From: Pedobacter ginsenosidimutans
GTDB lineage: Bacteria; Bacteroidota; Bacteroidia; Sphingobacteriales; Sphingobacteriaceae
Reading direction: 5' to 3'
Length of the DNA stretch: 64,000 bases
Assembly (NCBI RefSeq): GCF_001442625.1
Contig: NZ_LMZQ01000002.1
Span: 186,001-250,000, forward strand
This document shows positions 35,666-44,774 of this stretch, piece after piece. A program made the position numbers and the translations under genes. Position 1 is the first letter of the stretch. Every line of letters starts with the position of its first letter. The notes beneath the pieces are model-generated. The model was not told the DNA's origin, did not search any database, and worked only from the letters and a program-made list of their open reading frames with translations.

Positions 35666-35685
35666 GGTGATTTTCGCACATTTTC
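35666..35685 (+). promoter_or_regulatory. Shared operator-like motif, site C (upstream of susC)
   Basis: GGTGATTTTCGCACATTTTC, 99 bases upstream of the susC ATG. The first 13 bases are identical to site A, in the opposite orientation, upstream of the VOC-AraC pair. Its position is right for an activator site. Confidence 0.5.
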
Positions 35686-35784
35686 GGATTTTCACAGCGC
35701 CTAAATTGCTTATTGATTTGGTTTACGTGCACATCTGCTAAGAACCTACTGAACTAATTAATTACTAACTATTTATTCCCAAAC

Positions 35785-38700
35785 ATGAAACAAAAATTAC
35801 TATTGATTTTAATGGTGACGGTTTTGTCTTATTTAAATGCCGTAGCGCAAAATAGAACAATTACCGGAAAAGTGGTTGATGCGGATGATGGCTTACCATT
35901 GCCAGGCGTATCTATAAAAATAAAAGGGACCGCACAATTAACCCAAACCACCGGGCAAGGAACCTTTTCGATTTCGGTACCAGCAAATGCACAAAGTTTA
36001 GTGCTAAGCTATGTTGGTTACACCGAGCAGGAGGTAAGAATAACAGGCGAAACGTTAAATATTCGTTTGGTCTCATCTTCTAAAAATCTGCAGGATGTAA
36101 TTGTTGTTGCCTACGGAACAAGCAAAAAAGAAGCAATTACAGGCTCTGTAGCTACTTTGAGCGCCAAGCAATTAGATAATCGGATTATTACGAATGTTAC
36201 CAACGTTTTATCGGGTGTTGCGCCTGGAGTGGTAACAACTTCTGGAAATGGCCAACCGGGCAGTAGTTCGGCCATCCGTATCCGTGGATTTGGTTCTATA
36301 TCGGCATCGAATAGCCCTCTTTTTGTATTAGACGGTTCAGTTTATGATGGCGAGCTTGGCGATATTAATGCCAACGACATAGAAAGTATTTCTTTGCTAA
36401 AAGATGCATCCTCATCAGCACTTTACGGTTCCAGAGCTGCAAATGGAGTGGTGATCATTACTACAAAAAAGGGTAAATCAGGTACGCCAACATTAAATGC
36501 CAGCTACAGTCAAGGTTTTTCTAAAAGAGGTATACCAGAATACGATCGGGTTGGAGCATTAGATTACTATCCTTTAATGTGGCAGGCTTTAAAAAACAGC
36601 CTGGTTTATCCTGCCACAGGAACTGGCATAAGCGAGCCGGCGGCAGCTACTCAAGCTTCCAATACCATTCAAGGTCAATTGATATATAATCCTTTTAATG
36701 TGCCAAACAACCAGATTGTAGGTGTAGATGGCAAATTGAACCCTAATGCACAATTGCGTTACGATGACTTCGATTGGTTTAAGCAGGCCTCGCGTGTTGG
36801 AAAACGGACCGAGTTTAATGTTAACTCGAGTGCAAAAAATGAAAAAACGGACTATTACTTCTCTATGAATTACCTGAAGGATAATGGTTATTTAATTAAG
36901 ACCGACTTCGAAAGGTTTAATGTTCGCGTTAATGCCAATACACAATTACGGCCATGGTTTAAAACAGGGGTAAACCTGTCGGGAAGTTTATCGAACGGAA
37001 ATTTAGCACAGGATGCCTCAACAGGTAGTGCCACGGCTTTTGTGAATGTTTTCAATTTTGCCAGAACTATTGGCCCTATTTATCCAATACATGCTTATGA
37101 TGCCAATGGAAATCCGGTTTTAACCACCACTGGCGAGCAATGGTATGACTACGGAGGAAATCCTGGTTCTGTTAATAGACCACAAGGTGCTTTAGCCGGT
37201 CGAAATGTAATTTATGAAACTTTGCTAAACGATGTACAGAGCCGTAGGCTTGCCCTTAACGGTAGAGCATATGCCGAGATTAAATTTTTAAAAGATTTTA
37301 CTTTTAAACCAACCTTCAGCATTGATTTTATTAATGCGTATAGCAGCGAATACCGAAACCCCATTGTGGGAGACGGGAGTACCGTTGGTGGTTCATCTAC
37401 CAAGCGGAGCACACCAACGCAGAGTTATACATTCAATCAGGTATTATCGTACAGCAAAACATTTGGCAATCATAGTGTAAATGCTTTGGCCGGACATGAA
37501 AACTACGATTACGATTGGCGCAGGTTAAGTGCAACTAAACAAAGCCAGATTTTGGATGGAAATACGGAGTTCCCGAATTTTGTAACCCCTAGTGATGCAG
37601 GAGGATATAAAGATACTTATCGCGTAGAATCTTATTTCGGTAAGGTGGGTTACAATTATCTGGAGAAATACTTTGTAGATGCCTCTATCCGTCGCGATGG
37701 TACTTCGCGTTTATCATCAAAATCAAGATGGGGGACATTTTTCTCGGCGGGAGCATCATGGGCAGTTAACAAAGAAGATTTCATGAAAAACATGGATTGG
37801 ATCAGTGATTTACGTTTGAAGGCTTCGTATGGTGAGGTTGGAAATGATAATTTAATTGACGCAAACCTTTTTGAACACAATAGCCTTTACTACAATTATC
37901 AGGCTTTTTACGAATTGGGCTGGAACAATGGTAGCGAACCAGGTTTGTTATTGGCCACAGCTGCAACGCCAGAGTTAAAATGGGAATCGGTAAATACTTT
38001 TAATACCGGAATAGCTTTTGGTTTATTTAGAAATCGCCTGAGGGGTGAGATTGAGTATTTTAAACGTGGCTCATCGAATTTATTGTTTGCAGTTCCACAA
38101 CCATTGTCTGATCCAATCACATCTATCCGTCGCAATATTGGTTCTATGTACAACACAGGTATTGATCTGCAATTAAGCGGCGATATTTTAAAATCTGAAA
38201 ACTTCAACTGGAACTTGTTAAGTAATTGGTCTTGGTTAAAAAACAAAATCACCAAAATGCCGGCAGAAACGCCAACCGTAACCAGCGGAACGAAAAGACT
38301 TGAAGTTGGGCGCGACATTTACGCCTATTATCTGCGCCAATGGGCCGGAGTAGATCCAACAGATGGTTCGGCTTTATTTGAGCCTAATGCTGGCGTAACA
38401 ACCAATCTTCGTACGGTTAACGGACGTGTTTTAACTACGGATATTAATAATGCACGTTCTGATTATTCTGGTTCGGCCATCCCAGATTTATATGGTTCGG
38501 TTACCAACACTTTTAATTATAAAAACTTTGGGCTATCATTCCTGATCACCTACCAGATAGGAGGTAAATTCTACGATCAGAATTATCAGGGGCTAATGGC
38601 TACCACCTATGGTTCGGCGCTGCATGTTGATGCATTAAACTCATGGATGACACCTGGCCAGGTTACCGATATTCCACGATTGGATATTGGCCGTTCCGGT

Positions 38701-38961
38701 CAGTTTAACGGTACCTCAAGCCGTTGGTTGGTTGATGCCTCTTACGTTGCTTTCCGCAACGTAAATCTTTCTTATACTTTGCCACAAAGTTGGATTAAAG
38801 GCGCTACTTTAAGCAATGTTAGGGTGTTTGCTGCAGGCGAAAACCTGGGCTTAATATCCAAACGCAAAGGAATGGATCCGATCGAATCGTTTACGGGTTT
38901 AAATACAACTAATTATGTGCCTTCGCGGATGATTAGTTTCGGAATCAATGTTTCACTTTAA
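35785..38961 (+). CDS. SusC/RagA-family TonB-linked outer-membrane protein
   Basis: 1058 residues. The signal peptide ends at YLNAVAQ, followed by a carboxypeptidase-regulatory-like domain (RTITGKVVDADDGLPLPGVS), a TonB-box region (QDVIVVAYGTSKKE), the plug (ITNVTNVLSGVAPGVVTTSG, IRIRGFGSISASNSPLFVLD) and a C-terminal beta-barrel ending in an aromatic strand, MISFGINVSL. It imports a substrate captured by the SusD lipoprotein. No N-terminal STN domain is present, so anti-sigma signalling is not expected. susD follows after 11 bases. No glycanase lies in the same transcript, so the ligand cannot be named. Confidence 0.96.
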   Translation: MKQKLLLILMVTVLSYLNAVAQNRTITGKVVDADDGLPLPGVSIKIKGTAQLTQTTGQGTFSISVPANAQSLVLSYVGYTEQEVRITGETLNIRLVSSSKNLQDVIVVAYGTSKKEAITGSVATLSAKQLDNRIITNVTNVLSGVAPGVVTTSGNGQPGSSSAIRIRGFGSISASNSPLFVLDGSVYDGELGDINANDIESISLLKDASSSALYGSRAANGVVIITTKKGKSGTPTLNASYSQGFSKRGIPEYDRVGALDYYPLMWQALKNSLVYPATGTGISEPAAATQASNTIQGQLIYNPFNVPNNQIVGVDGKLNPNAQLRYDDFDWFKQASRVGKRTEFNVNSSAKNEKTDYYFSMNYLKDNGYLIKTDFERFNVRVNANTQLRPWFKTGVNLSGSLSNGNLAQDASTGSATAFVNVFNFARTIGPIYPIHAYDANGNPVLTTTGEQWYDYGGNPGSVNRPQGALAGRNVIYETLLNDVQSRRLALNGRAYAEIKFLKDFTFKPTFSIDFINAYSSEYRNPIVGDGSTVGGSSTKRSTPTQSYTFNQVLSYSKTFGNHSVNALAGHENYDYDWRRLSATKQSQILDGNTEFPNFVTPSDAGGYKDTYRVESYFGKVGYNYLEKYFVDASIRRDGTSRLSSKSRWGTFFSAGASWAVNKEDFMKNMDWISDLRLKASYGEVGNDNLIDANLFEHNSLYYNYQAFYELGWNNGSEPGLLLATAATPELKWESVNTFNTGIAFGLFRNRLRGEIEYFKRGSSNLLFAVPQPLSDPITSIRRNIGSMYNTGIDLQLSGDILKSENFNWNLLSNWSWLKNKITKMPAETPTVTSGTKRLEVGRDIYAYYLRQWAGVDPTDGSALFEPNAGVTTNLRTVNGRVLTTDINNARSDYSGSAIPDLYGSVTNTFNYKNFGLSFLITYQIGGKFYDQNYQGLMATTYGSALHVDALNSWMTPGQVTDIPRLDIGRSGQFNGTSSRWLVDASYVAFRNVNLSYTLPQSWIKGATLSNVRVFAAGENLGLISKRKGMDPIESFTGLNTTNYVPSRMISFGINVSL

Positions 38962-38972
38962 AAGCTACGATC

Positions 38973-40481
38973 ATGAAATATAAAAAATATTTACTTTTTG
39001 CAGGTTTCAGCCTATTAAGCATTACGGCCTGTAAAAAAGATTATCTCGATACAAAACCGACAGACCAGGTTGATAATTCCGCTTTGTTTACCTCTGCTGC
39101 AAATGCAAAAAATGCTTTAAATGGCGTTTACCGCTATATGTTTGAGCGCTCTACAACTGTGCCAGATAATGCGCAGCAAAACAAACCCGGTGTAGGTGGT
39201 ATTATGCTTTACATGGACTTTATGGGCGAAGATATTGGTATATCCTCATCAAATTGGTATACTTCTGATGGGGGATCGTGGATTAGTCATCGTACCGATA
39301 ACAGCACCTTGTTAACGTATATGTACCGTACCTATTACCGAATTATCGGAAATGTGAATTACATTATCGATAATATTGATCAGGCCTCAGGAGCAGCTGT
39401 TGATAAAAATACAGTGAAAGCCGAAGCACTAACTTTAAGAGGATACGCTTATTTTGGTTTGGTACAGCTTTTTGGTAAACGTTACGATGGGGCAGCAAAA
39501 CCGAACAATCAGCTTGGTGTGCCACTTTTATTGGCCTCAACGGATACCAATAAACCAAGGGCAACCGTAGAAAGTGTTTATGCTGCAATTGTTAGCGACT
39601 TAGAAACAGCTATTGCACTTAATGCCACAGCTTCGAATAAGACCCACGCAGGCGCTACGGTAGCAAAAGGCATTAGAGCAAGGGTAGCCCTGGTGATGCA
39701 GGATTATCCAAACGCCATTAAATATGCTAAAGACATTGTGGATGCCAACCAATACCCGCTGTTGTCTGTTACTGATTATCAGGCAGGCTTTAACAACGCT
39801 ACACTAGGCGAGTTTATATGGTCTTCTATGCCAACCTTAGATCAAGGTGATACATTTGGGTCGTATTTTGCACAGATTGCTTACAACGCAAATACAAGCT
39901 TTATGCGCGGAAATCCAAAAAGGATTAATTCTGCGTTATACGATCAGATATCAGCTACAGATGTTCGGAAAAAGATGTGGGAACCAGTACCAACTACAGT
40001 AAATTTCCCATTACCTGCTACAAATTTTGCCCGTCAGCCTTATATGAGCCGTAAATTTTCGGTTAAAGAAGTAGGTGGCCCGTCTTTAGGCGATGTTCCC
40101 TTAATGCGGACCTCAGAAATGTACCTGATTTTAGCTGAAGCTTATGCAAAAACTCCCGGAAGTGAGGCAGCTGCCAGAACGGTCTTATTTAACCTGGTTA
40201 AGCAGAGAGACCCGGCTGCGGTAATCTCGGTAAATACAGGACAGGCCTTAATCAATGAGATTCTTTTTAACAGAAGAATTGAGCTTTGGGGAGAAGGCCA
40301 CAGGTGGTTAGATTTAAAACGTTTAAACCTGCCGCTGGATAGAACGGTTGTTCCTAACTATGTTTCTGCTTCTGTTGCGGGTACGTTAACCATACCTGCA
40401 GGAGATGTTAAATGGCAATTTTTAATACCTAGGGCAGAAATGGAAGCTAATTCTGGCTTGGCCGGACAGCAAAATCCATAA
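38973..40481 (+). CDS. SusD/RagB-family substrate-binding lipoprotein
   Basis: 502 residues. The lipobox LLSITAC gives lipidation at C20, and KKDYLDTKPTDQV is the usual mature start. TPR-rich helical segments follow: NAKNALNGVYRYMF, EALTLRGYAYFGLVQLFG and AAIVSDLETAI. The C-terminal SusD domain contains MRTSEMYLILAEAYAK and RRIELWGEGHRWLDLKRL. It caps the SusC barrel and selects the ligand. It forms a two-gene operon with susC and ends at a strong terminator (40501-40544). Confidence 0.96.
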   Translation: MKYKKYLLFAGFSLLSITACKKDYLDTKPTDQVDNSALFTSAANAKNALNGVYRYMFERSTTVPDNAQQNKPGVGGIMLYMDFMGEDIGISSSNWYTSDGGSWISHRTDNSTLLTYMYRTYYRIIGNVNYIIDNIDQASGAAVDKNTVKAEALTLRGYAYFGLVQLFGKRYDGAAKPNNQLGVPLLLASTDTNKPRATVESVYAAIVSDLETAIALNATASNKTHAGATVAKGIRARVALVMQDYPNAIKYAKDIVDANQYPLLSVTDYQAGFNNATLGEFIWSSMPTLDQGDTFGSYFAQIAYNANTSFMRGNPKRINSALYDQISATDVRKKMWEPVPTTVNFPLPATNFARQPYMSRKFSVKEVGGPSLGDVPLMRTSEMYLILAEAYAKTPGSEAAARTVLFNLVKQRDPAAVISVNTGQALINEILFNRRIELWGEGHRWLDLKRLNLPLDRTVVPNYVSASVAGTLTIPAGDVKWQFLIPRAEMEANSGLAGQQNP

Positions 40482-40500
40482 TAATTTAAAGCCCTGAAGA

Positions 40501-40544
40501 AAGGTTATGTTATCATTTGTTTAATTAAACGATAACATAACCTT
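40501..40544 (+). terminator. Intrinsic terminator of the susCD operon
   Basis: Perfect 14-bp stem AAGGTTATGTTATC (40501-40514) / GATAACATAACCTT (40531-40544) with a 16-base loop, followed by TTCTTTTTATC. Confidence 0.9.
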
Positions 40545-40642
40545 TTCTTTTTATCACATTTTAGTTACCTCGGTATTATGGTGTTATCGGCATATTATTT
40601 TTCTTTATTCCAGCCGACCTTTAATAAAAAACACAGATAGTT

Positions 40643-41107
40643 ATGAGACTAAAAGCTTTGGTGATTTTATTACTAGGTATTACAATCACAAATAATGTTT
40701 TTGCAGCTGAAAAACCAACTGCAAGCCATAAATCGGTTATCAATTATTATATGGACAGCTATATGAATTCTGACTATAAAAAGTTAAGAGCTGTTTTAAG
40801 CGAGGATGCTATTTTTACGTCGAATAGAGATGTAAGGGTAGTTAAACATAAAGCAAGTGATGTGTTAAATCAAATGAAGAAAAATGAGGGCGTAATTCAA
40901 AGAGATTGCAACATCAGCTCTTCAATCGTTTCTGAAACTGATGCTTTGGTAATTGCACGTGTAGATATTAATTACGAATTATTTGATGGCGCACAACAAA
41001 ACTTTGTGATCATTGAGAAAGATAAAGAAGGCGAATGGAAAATCACCCAGGTGTACAAAGTTTTTATCGGCAGCGAAAGCGAAGCTAAAAAACTCGTTTC
41101 AAATTAA
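40643..41107 (+). CDS. Secreted NTF2-like (lumazine-binding-like) protein
   Basis: 154 residues with a signal peptide (LVILLLGITITNNVFAAE). The mature part looks like a SnoaL/NTF2-type cone: a helix-rich start (SVINYYMDSYMNSDYKKLRA VLS region), AIFTSNRDVRVVKHKASDVL and a final beta sheet (IEKDKEGEWKITQVYKVFI). Similar proteins are annotated as nuclear transport factor 2 family or putative lumazine-binding. No catalytic residues are evident. It stands alone between two terminators; the second is shared with the convergent DUF2911 gene. Confidence 0.8.
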   Translation: MRLKALVILLLGITITNNVFAAEKPTASHKSVINYYMDSYMNSDYKKLRAVLSEDAIFTSNRDVRVVKHKASDVLNQMKKNEGVIQRDCNISSSIVSETDALVIARVDINYELFDGAQQNFVIIEKDKEGEWKITQVYKVFIGSESEAKKLVSN

Positions 41108-41148
41108 AGCCGTCCCAGGTGCGGGAAATTAAAAAGCGATTAAATAAT

Positions 41149-41173
41149 AAAGTCCCGGTTATGCCGGGACTTT
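41149..41173 (+). terminator. Terminator after the NTF2-like gene
   Basis: Perfect 10-bp stem AAAGTCCCGG (41149-41158) / CCGGGACTTT (41164-41173) with loop TTATG, followed by TATATTTTTCTTTC. It lies between convergent genes; the minus-strand side is less U-rich, but it may work in both directions. Confidence 0.85.
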
Positions 41174-41194
41174 ATATTTTTCTTTCTTTTCGAT

Positions 41195-41764
41195 TTAAAA
41201 GGTAATTGGTAATTCTACCAGCGTTCTGTCCCAGCCAATAAGCAGATTAGCACCTCCAGTAGTCTCTGTAAAGGTTAGGGAGAAATATTCGATCGGTTTA
41301 GCCAGGGTTTTAACCGGAACATTTACACGAACAATATCTTTAGCCTGATTGTAAGTAAAAGCACCCCATTTGTCGGTTTCGCTATTTACAATAATCGTCC
41401 AGGTATCTTTGTTTGGAATGGCGAATAAGCTATAGGTACCTGCTTTGATTTTTCTGCCGCCAATGTTTACTTTTTTGAAGAAACGAACTTCTGTATTTTC
41501 GTTGGCACCAAAACGCCAAACGTTTCCATACTGTTCTAAAACGCCAAAAATATCACGCCCTTTTTTCTGTGGGCGCGAATAAACAATCTTTACAACCGGT
41601 TTTGTTGGGTCTCCAGCCTTTGCCTTTGGGGCATTAAGCGGAAAATAAACAATATCTGCAGGACTTGGGTCTGCAACAGGAAATTTTACTTCAGCGGTAG
41701 GGGCCTGTTGGGCTTTTGCGCTAAAACAAAGAAGAGCGAAAACAACAATGAAGATATTTTTCAT
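41195..41764 (-). CDS. DUF2911 family secreted protein
   Basis: 189 residues with a signal peptide (KNIFIVVFALLCFSAKAQQ). The conserved DUF2911 core is PVVKIVYSRPQKKGRDIFG, then GNVWRFGANENTEVRFFKKV, IKAGTYSLFAIPNKDTWTII and a C-terminal beta region ending LIGWDRTLVELPI. The fold is beta-rich; the function is unknown, though it is very common in Bacteroidota. Start set at 41764, where the signal peptide begins, rather than 33 bases upstream. Convergent with the NTF2-like gene. Confidence 0.9.
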   Translation of the reverse strand: MKNIFIVVFALLCFSAKAQQAPTAEVKFPVADPSPADIVYFPLNAPKAKAGDPTKPVVKIVYSRPQKKGRDIFGVLEQYGNVWRFGANENTEVRFFKKVNIGGRKIKAGTYSLFAIPNKDTWTIIVNSETDKWGAFTYNQAKDIVRVNVPVKTLAKPIEYFSLTFTETTGGANLLIGWDRTLVELPITF

Positions 41765-41896
41765 CTGTAGGTTTTTGTTTTCAGTAGCGATGAGCAATCA
41801 TGATTTTACAGCCATAGGTAAAATCATAATGGTCTCATGTGCTGTGGAATTAATTTTAATCCTTAAAAGGATCTAATCGTATAAAAGGGCTAAAAA

Positions 41897-42082
41897 CTAG
41901 TATTTTCTTCCTTTTACGATAGCGTTTAAAAATAAGCCTGCTGTTAACAAACCTAAAACACCACCTAACAAAGCGAAAATGTAGTTTTGTGTAATGATTG
42001 CTCCAGTTAAAACTCCGAAGAATAAACCTAAAGCATAATATAACCAGTTGAAATTATTGCTGCTGTTCTCTTGTACACTCAT
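41897..42082 (-). CDS. Small two-helix membrane protein
   Basis: 61 residues: a short polar N-terminus (SVQENSSNNFN), two hydrophobic helices (LYYALGLFFGVLTGAII and ALLGGVLGLLTAGLFLNAI) joined by a short loop, and a basic end, VKGRKY. The glycine patterns G-x3-G in both helices suggest helix packing. I recognise no family. A good -7 box lies just upstream, which supports expression as its own unit. Confidence 0.75.
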   Translation of the reverse strand: MSVQENSSNNFNWLYYALGLFFGVLTGAIITQNYIFALLGGVLGLLTAGLFLNAIVKGRKY

Positions 42083-42101
42083 GTTTTTTGTTATTTGGAG
42101 G

Positions 42102-42109
42102 CAAAGTTA
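42102..42109 (-). promoter_or_regulatory. Candidate -7 box for the small membrane protein gene
   Basis: Minus strand TAACTTTG fits TAnnTTTG, 19 bases before the ATG at 42082. The upstream region is very AT-rich; no clear -33 TTG. Confidence 0.45.
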
Positions 42110-42154
42110 ATATTTATTTTAAATTTTAATTTGTCATTGTACCCAATATTCTAA

Positions 42155-44659
42155 TTAATTATCAATTCTAGCTAATTTATAATCAGCCTTTTTCAGATAA
42201 ATAAGCAATTCTGCCAGCCTGTTATAAAATTTATCCGTTCTTCTGGCATCGGTACCGATGTGCAACAACAGGATAAAACCGTTTAAACCACTGGGTTTTG
42301 TTTCGTTAAAAGTTGTAATCGATCGATATATTTCATCGCTCGATTGATAACTTTTTCCCATTTCGGGGTAGGTATAATCAGCATTAGATCGTGTGCCCGG
42401 AGTGAAATTGATCAATTGTAAGCCCTGTGCTTTGGTCCAGTTGGCTATGGTTTGGTTATACCATTCGTAAGGAGGTAAAAAATAGCTTGCTGCTTCTTTG
42501 TTGATTCCGAAGCTGGCCATTGCCTGATAATTGTTTCTTAAATCGGTTTCGAAATCTGTTTTTGTGACCAGGAGACTGTCGCGTTTATTCCAATCGCAGT
42601 ATAATAAATGCTTGTCAGAATGCGGACCCAGGTAATGTCCATCATTTTTTAGCCTTTTGATCAATGATTGGAAATTAGGGTTCCGGTAAAAATTTCCGGT
42701 AAGAAAAAAGGATGCCTTAACTTTTTCCTGTGTCAGCACCCTGCTTATTTTTTCGCCGCCATCAGCATATTCGTCACCCGTAAAAACCAGATAGATTTTC
42801 TTTTGGGTAGAATCGCCCCGAATGTTCGCACCCAGGCTATAAGTTTTATAGTCGGGTAGGGGTTTAGCCCGTGCTTCTTTGGCCGCTAATAAATAAATAA
42901 GAGATGCTGTTCCGTCCATTGTAGGTTCATTAGTGCTATAATCGCCATAGTCATCATGGTAAACGGCCAGGTCGCTCTGAAAGTCAGCATATTCATCAAC
43001 ATCATTGAGTTTGATCCCGATTAATCCTTTATAAATATTGGTATAAACAGGTCCATCAACCAATCCGCCGTTTATGGGGTAATTCTTTAAATGGGTAAAA
43101 GCCGAGTGCGGATCGGTTGGCGTATCTCCCCATTGAGGCAGGCCGTAAACCATACTCGTTCCCCAAGGATTACAACCAAAAAGCCAATCGAAATTAGCCT
43201 GTTCCAACTCCGTATAGGTGTTGTCGCCACTTAATGCCGAGTACCAGCTGCACTGTATGGCAAAGGCAACGGTTAAGTTATTACTGCACCAAATAAACGG
43301 AACGCCACGGTAAAAGGCATTGTTTTTTGCTCGATTCCAAACTTGCTTAATTCCTTGTTGATAATAACTGATGGCTGTTTTATCTTTTGAATCTTGCTTG
43401 GCAATTTCGTAATGACCAAGGTTGATGAATGGATAATATTGATAATGCGCTGCAGTATCTTTTTGTAGCCAGGGTGTGATGCTTTCTTGCTGAGCATAGC
43501 TTAAGGCCCGGGCTATTTTCTTTCGGTCGATCTTTTCTCTTCCAAAATTGAATGATGTTTCGGCCAGTTCCATGTCATCAACCCAATTATCTTCAGCATA
43601 AATGTAAGGTGATTTTACGGATGCAGTTTGCGTTACCCCAGGTTTTTGTAACGCAAATTTATAAGCGGTTTTTGCCTTTTTGGTAAGCGTTTGGGCATAG
43701 GCTTGATCATGCTCTTTAAATAAAACCGATCCTAAATTAAAAGCACTCGTAAATTTAGCAGCTGTAGAGCTGGTTCCGGTGGTGTTGTTCATAAATTTGC
43801 CCCGCTGCTGTGTTTCGCCGGTAATAAAATAGAGCGGGCGCTCAAAACCTTTTCCGTATTGACTGTCTTCTTTTGGAATGCGCATACTGATGTGATCACG
43901 GTCATCGGCCAGTTGGTTAAACATGATGTTTTTTTGTGGATGCATTTTCAACAGCCAATCCAATCCCCATTTAGCTTCGTCCAGAACATCAGCCAGGCCA
44001 TTTTTTCCATCCAAACCATTTGCCTGTTGCCGGTCGCTAAATACTTGAGGGAAATCGCGATAAGCCATTAGCAGGTGATAGGCTGCATTTGCCGAAGTAG
44101 TTGAATATTGTAGGTAATCGCTGGCATCGTGCCAACCACCGGAAGCATCAAAATGTGTACTGTCTTTAATGCCAGCTTTGGCGCCATATAAAACAAAGCC
44201 ATCATGGGTATGGCAGCTATCTTTTAAATACGGATTAAAACCGCTCCGTTGCTGCCGCATATATTGTAGGCAAAAATCAGCCGCACCTTTATATACGTTA
44301 TTATTGATTAATAACAGGGGAGAAACAACACCATTTGCCCTGAGGTAGAAACTCCCTGCGCTTTTAAAATCACTAAAATTTAATCGGGCGGTTTGGCTAA
44401 AAGGACCATAGCCGCCAAAGCCTTTAATATTGGTTGAGGTATAAACAATTTTATTGGTTTCCTTTTCTACAATTTCAAATTGGGTTGGAATCTCGCCTGT
44501 TTTGCTTGCCCATACTGCAATTTTAATGCTTTCGGTGGGGTAACCAAGCAAATTGATTCTGATCCAGCTTTGTTGGATTTTTCTCTGCGTACCAATAAAC
44601 GAACATAAGAACCATAGGACAAATGAGAAAGTTAAGGCTAAAAAGAACTTATTTTTCAT
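42155..44659 (-). CDS. GH9 glycoside hydrolase fused to a polysaccharide deacetylase-like domain
   Basis: 834 residues. A signal or anchor segment (about 4-23) precedes an N-terminal cellulase Ig-like domain (IRINLLGYPTESIKIAVWAS). The GH9 alpha/alpha barrel runs to about 600, with the catalytic Asp region DASGGWHDASDYLQY, LLDEAKW-like VLDEAKWGLDWLLKM, GCNPWGTSMVYG and the acid Glu near STNEPTMDGTASLIYLLA. The last 220 residues are a NodB-like deacetylase domain: LVFTGDEYADGG replaces the usual TFDDG, LGPHSDKHLLYC gives the metal histidines, FLPPYEW stands where RPPYG is usual, and GFILLLHIG supplies the final histidine. Probably acts on a decorated beta-glucan. Single gene, divergent from the efflux operon. 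Confidence 0.9.
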   Translation of the reverse strand: MKNKFFLALTFSFVLWFLCSFIGTQRKIQQSWIRINLLGYPTESIKIAVWASKTGEIPTQFEIVEKETNKIVYTSTNIKGFGGYGPFSQTARLNFSDFKSAGSFYLRANGVVSPLLLINNNVYKGAADFCLQYMRQQRSGFNPYLKDSCHTHDGFVLYGAKAGIKDSTHFDASGGWHDASDYLQYSTTSANAAYHLLMAYRDFPQVFSDRQQANGLDGKNGLADVLDEAKWGLDWLLKMHPQKNIMFNQLADDRDHISMRIPKEDSQYGKGFERPLYFITGETQQRGKFMNNTTGTSSTAAKFTSAFNLGSVLFKEHDQAYAQTLTKKAKTAYKFALQKPGVTQTASVKSPYIYAEDNWVDDMELAETSFNFGREKIDRKKIARALSYAQQESITPWLQKDTAAHYQYYPFINLGHYEIAKQDSKDKTAISYYQQGIKQVWNRAKNNAFYRGVPFIWCSNNLTVAFAIQCSWYSALSGDNTYTELEQANFDWLFGCNPWGTSMVYGLPQWGDTPTDPHSAFTHLKNYPINGGLVDGPVYTNIYKGLIGIKLNDVDEYADFQSDLAVYHDDYGDYSTNEPTMDGTASLIYLLAAKEARAKPLPDYKTYSLGANIRGDSTQKKIYLVFTGDEYADGGEKISRVLTQEKVKASFFLTGNFYRNPNFQSLIKRLKNDGHYLGPHSDKHLLYCDWNKRDSLLVTKTDFETDLRNNYQAMASFGINKEAASYFLPPYEWYNQTIANWTKAQGLQLINFTPGTRSNADYTYPEMGKSYQSSDEIYRSITTFNETKPSGLNGFILLLHIGTDARRTDKFYNRLAELLIYLKKADYKLARIDN

Positions 44660-44727
44660 TATAACGGATGATTATTTCATTTAAAAATAGGGTTTTATCA
44701 AGATAATGTAAAAGAAGTAGGTAAACA

Positions 44728-44760
44728 TTTGGAAATTAATCAATCGTTTGATTAATTTTG
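44728..44760 (+). promoter_or_regulatory. Efflux operon promoter with TetR operator
   Basis: TTTG (44728-44731) and TAATTTTG (44753-44760) are separated by 21 bases, matching Bacteroidota -33/-7 elements. A perfect 11-bp inverted repeat, AAATTAATCAA (44733-44743) / TTGATTAATTT (44748-44758) with a 4-base centre, fills the spacer and overlaps the -7 box. This is a textbook position for a TetR-type repressor, and the TetR gene starts 15 bases downstream. Confidence 0.85.
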
Positions 44761-44774
44761 TGCCGTTAAAAGAA

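Noticed and set aside
35785..40481. Full polysaccharide utilisation locus with SusCD and glycanases
   Set aside because: No glycoside hydrolase, lyase or esterase gene is contiguous with susCD; the operon ends at a strong terminator and is preceded by another, so a PUL cannot be claimed.
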